Assembly (NCBI GenBank): GCA_038496445.1
Contig: JALMLS010000332.1
Span: forward strand, 238,168 to 302,167
Direction: 5' to 3'
Source: Trichosphaerium sp. ATCC 40318
Taxonomy: Eukaryota > Discosea > Flabellinia > Trichosidae
DNA length: 64,000 nucleotides
In this document: one piece after another, positions 57,579-64,000 of the stretch
Layout of the letters: each line of letters opens with the position of its first letter
Numbering within the stretch: position 1 is the stretch's first letter
Position numbers and translations under genes: made by a program
Notes under the pieces: generated by a model
What the model saw: the letters and a program-made list of their open reading frames with translations, nothing else
What the model was told of the DNA's origin: nothing
The model's database searches: none

Positions 57579-59428
57579 TTATTCTACTACATCAAGGTGT
57601 TTGGTAACAAAAAGCTGTTTTCTTGCAAGAAACAACCACCAGCTCATTTTGAAGTTTTTGTCAAAACTTAAGGCAAATATAAGGTATACCTGCATATTAC
57701 TTGTTAGTATCTTGCATTTTGTTATATTGTTAGAATCATACCATGCTTTAACTTGAGCTTCAAGATCAGTTCTACTGAACACTACTTTAATATCAGGTCT
57801 CTCATATCGTAATTGAACAACAACATCTTCTTTACGAGCATAATCTGGATCACATCCAACAAATATATGAACCCCTTTCTCACGTGAAAGTACACACCAT
57901 TGTCCAAGTTCAAACAGAGTGATAGGACAAAGCGTCTCATTTGGAAACCCTAAAAGAAAGAAAAAACTTAGAAACTCTTTGTTGTCAACAACAGTCAATG
58001 ACTGCAAACGAATACAGGTATAAATGTATAAAATCAAATATTGTTTGCTCAAGATTAGGATAGGGCGAGTTAATACGCAACGATGATAATGGTGAGTTGA
58101 CCAAAAAACCGACAAAACGTACAAAACATTATTGCTGTAACTTTGCGCAAATGAGCATATTCCCTTATAAATGTAATAAGCCATTTTATACACGTGTGAT
58201 GGTTGACTCCGTGGCGTACCAGTATATCTGCTTCGGTGTTTCATCCAAGTTGCTAGTATCCTAACTTGAGTTAAAGAGGCAAATTAACGAGCAGTTTAAA
58301 AAACACCGTACGAAGTTCTCCCTTCTTGGATTCACAACAACAAGTCTAGGACACCCTTGATTTAAAGACTCTTTCATTTCTAAACCCACATCAATAAAGA
58401 AAAAGGTGAAACGATTACCTTTTTGCCAGTCCACACAACCTGAGATACCACCTCCAAGAAATATTGAAAGCCCAATACCGTCATAACTAAAACATGAATA
58501 AATAAGCGTTGTAGCCATATGTTGTTAGTCAAGCCTCGTACTTGTCTAGACATTCTACATAGTTTGATGAAGGCACTGGAATTTTGTTCTTCAAAGATAA
58601 TTCTTGGTACTCTGCATACCACTTGGACTAAAAGAGAAAAACTTAGTATGTCAAAAAAATCACGTGCAAAAAAAATTCATTCCTCCTTGTACCTCTACAT
58701 AGTCTATCCATTTACCCAATACCAGCATAGAAAATATTGAAGCGGCAACTTCCTAAACGGAGGTAAGTACACTGAGTTTATTGAAGTCACTGGCTGATAA
58801 AAACGGTGTTTTCAACAGGTAAGAAATTGAATGATTCGAACTCAAAACAAATACAACGGTTTTGACCACATTTTCTTTTAAAGCGTACATCAAATATTTC
58901 AGGTGTAATATCTTGATTGTTTTCATAGGCGGCTACAAGTTGTTCACGAGACATACCATCGATGTTTACCTGTGACCAAGTAAGTATCTATGTTATTAAC
59001 GATTTCTAATACCTCTCGTTCGGAGTCCACGCGTATGTATAAGTCTAAAATGCGCTTGAATAATGCTCTCCTAGTTTCTGGTGTGGAGCGTTGGGCCATT
59101 TGTTTAAATTCGGTCATAGCAGCCCATCCGTCGTACATTTCATCACAGAGACTGTATTGAGGTAGTAAGACGCATAGATAATACATTCGTACTGTTTTAC
59201 GCAATAGCGACGGAAACATGCACCTCCAAGCGGTTTCGTAAGGTGGACTCGCATATCTTGTGGTATGCGCCATTTGGTTGCTATCATGGTCAGTTTTAAA
59301 AAGCGGTTGAGTTTCGTACGTTTAGCATTAACTGGCGCAAGCATATAGTACGCCAAAGCGCCTCCAGCCAAAGTAACAGCCACTCCGGCCAAAGCAAGTG
59401 TAGAGGTAGCTGTAGATTGCGACAGCAT
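57579..59428 (-). CDS. TM-anchored nucleoside 2-deoxyribosyltransferase-like protein
   Basis: Ten exons: 59193-59428, 59013-59151, 58889-58969, 58693-58752, 58542-58627, 58419-58486, 58312-58379, 58194-58260, 57690-57949, 57579-57614; 366 residues, in phase. The N-terminus (MLSQSTATSTLALAGVAVTL...GGALAYYML) is one hydrophobic span. A helical middle follows (DEMYDGWAAMTEFKQMAQRS). From about residue 205 the protein shows IFLGGGISGCVDWQKEM, VVVNPRRENF, KQIYWY, ETLCPITLFELGQW, GVHIFVGCDPDYARK and VQLRYERPDI, the pattern of the Nuc_deoxyrib_tr_2 family. Members are related to enzymes that swap bases on deoxynucleosides; most are uncharacterised. Two shorter ORFs overlap the second and third exons, but a 43-nt intron (58970-59012) joins them cleanly. 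The final exon is less sure. Confidence 0.82.
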
Positions 59429-59569
59429 GTTGTTTTATTTGTTAATAGTGTTATTGAATGAAGCCTTGTACAACAAAATCTTCACAGAAGATTGAGCTTT
59501 AGGCGTAAAAATTTCACCCATAAAACTCCAAGTCAACCGTTTTAGTTGCAACTGAAAGTCTAAAAAGAA

Positions 59570-60856
59570 ATGCGAAACGCACTTGTACTATTATGTACCC
59601 TCGCGTACTTTACGCTTGTAAGTACTCAACTCCCAGGTCCTGAGGACTGCTTCGATGAGACTAAATTTCTAGTTAACGCACGATACGATTTAACACACAT
59701 CGGAATTGGAGCAACAACTGCTACAGATATTAGTTGTTTACAGGCTTTTAGTACAACAGAAATTTAGTAATTACTCTTTACTGACGCAAATCAAGACCCT
59801 GACGTCTTTCCATTGCCACCAGCACTTGGTGATGCAGACATACCGCGGCGATTCATGCGTTTGCCTGCACCAGCAGCAACAACTGCGTTCGGTAACTTTG
59901 AAGCAGCAGGCGGTCCTGCTACTTTCATTACGTTCGAGACGCCAATTGGCGGAATTTTTGAAGTTCAGGCTTCAATATCGCTAGAAATGCAAGAGGTGGG
60001 AAATACGAACAGAAGATTTAGACTTTCAGTACGAATGTGAAAAGAATTGTGTTATTACTCACCATACTTCGTAGCTGAACTTTGACGTCTTTAACGATGG
60101 CGCATGCAACAACCCAAAACCGTCGTTGCTACTAGACGTAAGTTATTATTTATAGTGACCTGTCAAATGTAAAATAGGAACTATTGTTTTCTGATGATTG
60201 TAATCCTTTCCCTGACGATCCAGATCCATCAATAGCCTCTTGTCACGTCTGTTTCACAAATGTAGCTGGAACAGCAGAGGTACATAGCTAACTTTGTAAC
60301 GTTTGCAATTGGCTGACACAATTAAGTCATTAGATGGTTCAGGGGATAGTTATGCATTATCTGGTCGTTTCGACGCTACTATTGGGTACAGAACTAGTCT
60401 TGTAGGGGTGCTTACTTTGTTATAGATACGGTGGCGGCGATATTACTTTCAGGAATTCAATTGGTGTTGTATTAGATGTTTTTGACTCTGACGGAACGAA
60501 CATAGGTGTAGGACAATTTTATGCTTCTTATGGTGCGTGCAATAATGATTTAGTGTTTGGTTTTTTTTTGAATTAAATGTTGGCTGTAGAGGACGCAACA
60601 ATACAACCACCAACTACAGATTGTCATGTTTGCTTAAATGGTACGTAATTTTAAGTTATATCCAATTGACTCTGTGAAGGAGTTGGAGTTACTGACCCAA
60701 CGTGTTCTGGGCGTGGCATCAATATTAATGGAGCATGTTATTGTTCGACTGGATTTATAGGTATGCAATAAAAAACACACGCATGCTATTCTGAGACTAA
60801 CATGCAAATACTACTTAGGTCCTAGTTGCGAGTTTCTATGTGTTATTGTTGGATAA
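59570..60856 (+). CDS. Secreted EGF-like protein
   Basis: Nine exons (59570-59750, 59796-59995, 60075-60137, 60178-60279, 60327-60385, 60426-60532, 60590-60640, 60680-60760, 60819-60856) give 293 residues in phase. Signal peptide (MRNALVLLCTLAYFTLVSTQ), a beta-rich ectodomain (GPATFITFETPIGGIFEVQA; DGSGDSYALSGRFDATIG; FRNSIGVVLDVFDSDGTNIG), then two CHVC motifs (SCHVCFTN, DCHVCLN) and a C-terminal EGF-type module (CSGRGININGACYCSTGFIG). No TM or GPI signal, so it is probably released or matrix-bound. It may be a ligand or adhesion partner for surface receptors, which is speculation. Confidence 0.82.
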
Positions 60857-60884
60857 TTCAAATCACTATTCGTTTGTACAATAA

Positions 60885-60980
60885 AACAATACAAACAATA
60901 AATTATTGTTATTACTATGAATTACAATACACTGAATCAATACAAACAATAAATTATGTGTTATTACTATGAATTATTCA
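60885..60980. repeat. Short direct repeat behind the EGF-like gene
   Basis: Two copies of about 35 bases (AATACAAACAATAAATTAT, then TGTTATTACTATGAATTA) separated by about 17 bases. Each contains AATAAA, so the duplication doubles a possible poly(A) signal. Confidence 0.7.
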
Positions 60981-61101
60981 TGTACACTTTATCAACAACC
61001 TTTTTTTTGAAGGTACAAAATTACACACAACGCACTGTAAATGTTTATTGTACAAATATGCATCAAGTGCTGTAGTAGGCACTCAGTCGTTGTTTTTAAC
61101 A

Positions 61102-62418
61102 TTAAATTTCTCGGAGTAAACATGTACGATCACAATTAGCAGTCCCTTTACCTGAAACGCCTCGACACCAGCAGAATCCTGAAAAAAAAATACCATTGCC
61201 ATTACAAACAGGACAATCTAAGATGTTGTTACTTTGAATCAAAAAAGATTTTTTTTTTTGCACATACCTGGTGCTTTAATGAAAGAATTACACTCTGTTT
61301 CGCATTCTGAGTCAGCTTCTGTTGCTCTTTTGTTGATAGCTTTTGTTGGTTCAACGAAAAGTGGGTTGCCTATCGAAATTAGTAAACAAACAAAAAACCC
61401 ACTTTGTGTATAAAATTGTTGTACAGCGACGTACAAGCATCAACGTCAAATGAAATCCATGCAAATCTACCATATCTGTTGGCACTTCGCTCTTTCCATA
61501 TAAGGTCCTCTATAGACCCACCGTAGTTTAAGTTACGTCCATTTGCTCCTACACCAAATCTAAACGGTTTTCTCGCTATTATTTCAAACTAACAGAGTTT
61601 AGTGCTATGGCTATCAGGTCTCGTTAAAATGATAAGAGCACGTACAGTCAACCCTCTGAATGGTCTATCAATTATATTACCAAGAGAATCTAGGGTTTCT
61701 TCATCATCCGCTACCAACCTTCCTAAAATCTTGTTAAAACTATTGGTTTCTCTACTAAACTGTATTTTGATGAACTTGCCGCTGGCGATTTTAAAGCAAG
61801 TATGCTCTTCGGGTAGTTTTGATCTACAAGAACTACGCAAGCGCTTATCATCAGCTGTAGAGCATGATACCTTGTCAGATAAATGCAATTGTAATGTAAA
61901 TCTGTGAAACAAATGTTATTTACAATTTTGTTCAGTACGGATTTCTACCTTGCAGCGGGGTTTTTTTGACTATTGCATTGTCAGGTCGATTGTTGTGTAT
62001 ATTATTATGTTCTACGTACCTTTGTAGAATTGCTGTTAAGCGTGTGTAAAACCTTGTGAATACGTTACCGTCTATAGCTATTTCGGACTTGACAACAGTA
62101 ATGTTAGCGTTGCCTTGTACCTCTAGATCCCCTAAGTAGGATTCTGGAGGTGGAGCTCCTACATCCATGTAAGCTACTCAAAATAGTTAACCCGCTTACC
62201 TCTAAGCAGCTGTAATACTGTGTTTGGTGCTCTGCCACCTTTTGTGCAAGAATCAACTTTTGGCGCAGATATAGAGTACACAGCGTTGTTGGTTAACGTC
62301 GTGCACACTAAGGTTGGTTATTAGTACACAATTATCAACTGACTTTACCTTCAGCATTCAGGCATAAGGCGAGGTAAATTATACCCAAACCAACCAGGAG
62401 AGAGGTATTACATGCCAT
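61102..62418 (-). CDS. Secreted Cys-rich protein, uncharacterised
   Basis: Seven exons (62349-62418, 62200-62307, 62020-62158, 61646-61901, 61435-61588, 61268-61369, 61102-61217) give 314 residues in phase. Signal peptide (MACNTSLLVGLGIIYLALCL). The ectodomain reads VYSISAPKVDSCTKGGRAPN, FTLQLHLSDKVSCST, IKIQFSRETNSFNKILGRLV, FEIIARKPFRFGVGANGRN and RYGRFAWISFDVDACNPLF, a beta-rich fold I cannot name. The C-end (CPVCNGNGIFFSGFCWC) resembles a zinc-ribbon or EGF-like Cys unit. An ATG at 62168 also opens a frame but lies inside an intron. Divergent from the C2 gene by 102 bases. Confidence 0.78.
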
Positions 62419-62520
62419 TTGGTGATTGTGAGCTGTGTAAATTTGGCTCAGCGACTTTTTTGGACTCGTACAATTCTCGAACGCCAATTGGACCATTACG
62501 CATGATGATATAACACCAGT
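62419..62520. promoter_or_regulatory. 102-base divergent promoter
   Basis: Separates the start codons of the secreted Cys-rich gene (minus) and the C2-domain gene (plus). It is too short for two independent promoters, so a bidirectional one is likely. Confidence 0.55.
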
Positions 62521-63755
62521 ATGGCAGAATTACGGATAAAAGGTACTTATAATCTACCCGCGTAAATCTTAATCATTTCAGTGGTACAAGCGTCAAACCT
62601 CCTGGGAGACAAGAAAATTGTAGTTGAGGTAGGTGCTAAATATTTATTACCTTCGCTGAAATTACTTCTTTTCTACCAGGTAACCGTCATTACTGGGCGC
62701 TCTAAGGATGATTTCAAGTTTATAAAGAAAAAAACGAAGTGTAGCAGTGGCATGACAACTTTTTTGACTTTCCAATGATTACTGATTATCTTCATCGCAG
62801 GCTCTAATAGTCCAGTATGGGATGAACAATTTGTATTGTACGTACTTGCTATAAAAGGTAGTAATATTTCTAGCTTACGACATCTCTAGTGATGAATCTG
62901 CAGGTTTCAGCGGCGTCATTGTGCGATGTTTCGCTAAACGAAGGCGATTAAAGAAGGCAAAGCTGCTTGGACTTGTTACAATCAAAGTAAACAAGAAATT
63001 ATTGCTAGAAGACAAAAACGGCATCGGACAGCAGGTATGCCACCCCTAGTGAACACCAAAATCCGTAATTTCTCACTCTCTTTTCAAGTGGTTCCCGCTT
63101 ACATTACGTGGAAAAAAGAAAAAACAAGAAGAGACGGAAGCAGGCGAAGTAATGTTAGATATTAACATGATACGTAAGTCACTAGTGACCCAAAAAAAGC
63201 TTGTAATTTTTTTCTTACTTTCTTTAAACAGCGCCTGATAGCAAGAGAGATAGCTCTCATGTCGCTTTAATAATTCCTGAATCGCAAAGCGATGAAGAGC
63301 CTGAAGAAGGCGAAGAAACAAATCATTTTACAGATCATCCTCTTCGAGTTTCCAAAAATTGGGCTAGGAAAGATGCTGTTTTAAAGAAATCAATGTTTGT
63401 TGTCGTTGAAGAAGACTCAAGCACTGAGACTGACGAGCCTACTTTAGATTCTTTAGAAAACACATCAAAATCAAGCAGCACACTTAGTGTGCGTAGTTCA
63501 CCAAATACACTATCACCAAAAAGTACAACGAAGAAAAAAAGATTATCTATAAATCTGCGTGAAAACTTGAGTAAACAAAGTACACGCAAAACACAAAGTG
63601 CCACAGCAGTAAATACTGCACAGACAAAAACAAATCCCTTAAAACATCCAAACAAACGTAATTCTAGCCCTCGTTCACCTATGTCGCCCACAGGTGGATC
63701 AAAGCGTAATTCTACACCATTGCGTATGGCTAGTAGAAATGTACGACCAATGTAG
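62521..63755 (+). CDS. C2-domain protein with Ser-rich tail
   Basis: Seven exons (62521-62542, 62582-62628, 62680-62746, 62801-62837, 62890-63034, 63089-63173, 63232-63755) give 308 residues in phase. Residues 1-135 are a single C2 domain (MAELRIKVVQASNLLGDKKI, NSPVWDEQFVF, LLGLVTIKVNKKLL, WFPLTLRGKKKKQEE). The usual Ca-binding aspartates are largely missing, so calcium-independent lipid or protein binding is more likely. Residues 135-308 are acidic, then Ser/Thr/Lys-rich with SP sites (SSPNTLSPKS, NSSPRSPMSPTGG), probably disordered and phosphorylated. The third donor may be GTGGCA or, four bases on, GCATGA; both keep frame. Confidence 0.87.
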
Positions 63756-64000
63756 ATAGTGCAATACCAAAACAAAGCAATAAAAAATGTACAATTAGTG
63801 AAAAGTATAAAATGTCCCAACCACAGGTAAAATGTCCCCACTTTCAACACTTTTTTTGAACAAAAATTGATGCTACGCTCTTAAAAAAATACTTTTTTAT
63901 TCTGATTTTAACATGATGTGAACTATTTTTAGGCCAAAACTTATTAACTCCACCTAATACGACACCAATTTGACAATATCAAGGAGTTGTTTTTGACTTG
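63756..64000. other. Window end, no gene seen
   Basis: AT-rich downstream region of the C2 gene; no frame supported. Confidence 0.4.

Noticed and set aside
58944-59273. Separate minus-strand gene ending in VTGKHRWYVS
   Set aside because: A clean 43-nt intron joins its exon to the following one, making a single nucleoside-transferase-like gene.
61932-62168. Gene start at the ATG at 62168
   Set aside because: This ATG lies within a 41-nt intron; an upstream exon with a signal peptide joins in phase.
62746-62800. Third GC-AG intron in the C2 gene
   Set aside because: A GC donor (GCATGA) works, but a GT donor four bases upstream (GTGGCA) also keeps frame, so it is not evidence.
1-64000. tRNA, rRNA, CRISPR arrays and prokaryotic operon signals
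   Set aside because: I looked for T-loop consensus stretches, rRNA-like segments and regular spacer repeats and saw none; the DNA is clearly eukaryotic nuclear.

Overview
This is a nuclear fragment from an AT-rich, intron-dense, gene-dense unicellular eukaryote. I assembled the genes by hand, joining exons across short introns (mostly 40-100 nt, T-rich before the 3' AG) and testing every junction for reading phase. About 24 genes could be modelled, and most of these stay in frame from start to stop. The gene content includes a receptor tyrosine kinase with HRDLAARN and WMAPE motifs, an FG-GAP ectodomain and one membrane segment. It also includes two class C (GABA-B-like) GPCRs, an LZTR1-like Kelch-BTB-BTB protein, and vWA, EGF-like and filamin domains. 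This suggests a unicellular relative of animals (Holozoa) or another signalling-rich amoeboid or zoosporic protist. That placement is inference; no rRNA or organelle sequence is present to fix it.

Layout. 0-6 kb: end of a truncated gene, a Ser/Thr kinase, and a single-exon F-box/leucine-rich-repeat gene. 6.7-10 kb (minus): a 16-exon mitochondrial-type formate-tetrahydrofolate ligase. 10.3-12.5 kb: a small four-TM protein and an uncharacterised coiled-coil protein. 12.6-13.6 kb: a decayed coding repeat. 14.8-17.7 kb: a GPI-anchored-type vWA surface protein, converging on class C GPCR copy A (minus, 17.9-20.9 kb). 21.4-24.8 kb (minus): an LRR-filamin-coiled-coil protein. 24.8-26.6 kb: gene-poor, with coding remnants. 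27.1-28.9 kb (minus): a copine-type vWA protein, divergent from a GH31 glycosidase (29.0-31.8 kb). 32-33.6 kb: an F-box-like gene. 34.2-36.3 kb: a PhyH-type dioxygenase with an extra N-terminal half. 36.5-40 kb (minus): a conserved uncharacterised protein, a large membrane-anchored Cys-rich ectoprotein and a small secreted protein. 40.2-43.4 kb (minus): the LZTR1-like gene, divergent from the receptor tyrosine kinase (43.7-47.2 kb). 47.7-50.8 kb: GPCR copy B, in inverted orientation to copy A. 51.1-59.4 kb: a four-TM protein, a TraB-domain protein, a DUF899 thioredoxin-like protein, a second decayed repeat copy, and a TM-anchored nucleoside-2-deoxyribosyltransferase-like protein. 59.6-63.8 kb: three more genes, comprising a secreted EGF-like protein, a secreted Cys-rich protein and a C2-domain protein.

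The recurring theme is cell-surface sensing and adhesion plus intracellular adaptors: two GPCRs, an RTK, a GPI-type vWA protein, EGF-like proteins and a CUL3-adaptor-type BTB protein. The genes are not arranged as an operon or cluster with one pathway. The most notable structural features are the inverted GPCR pair (identical exon structure, uneven divergence) and the family of decayed coding repeats (three copies). Splice sites are unusual (frequent GTAC donors, some GTTT and GC donors), and the palindrome CACGTG is abundant. All exon limits are hand predictions without transcript support.
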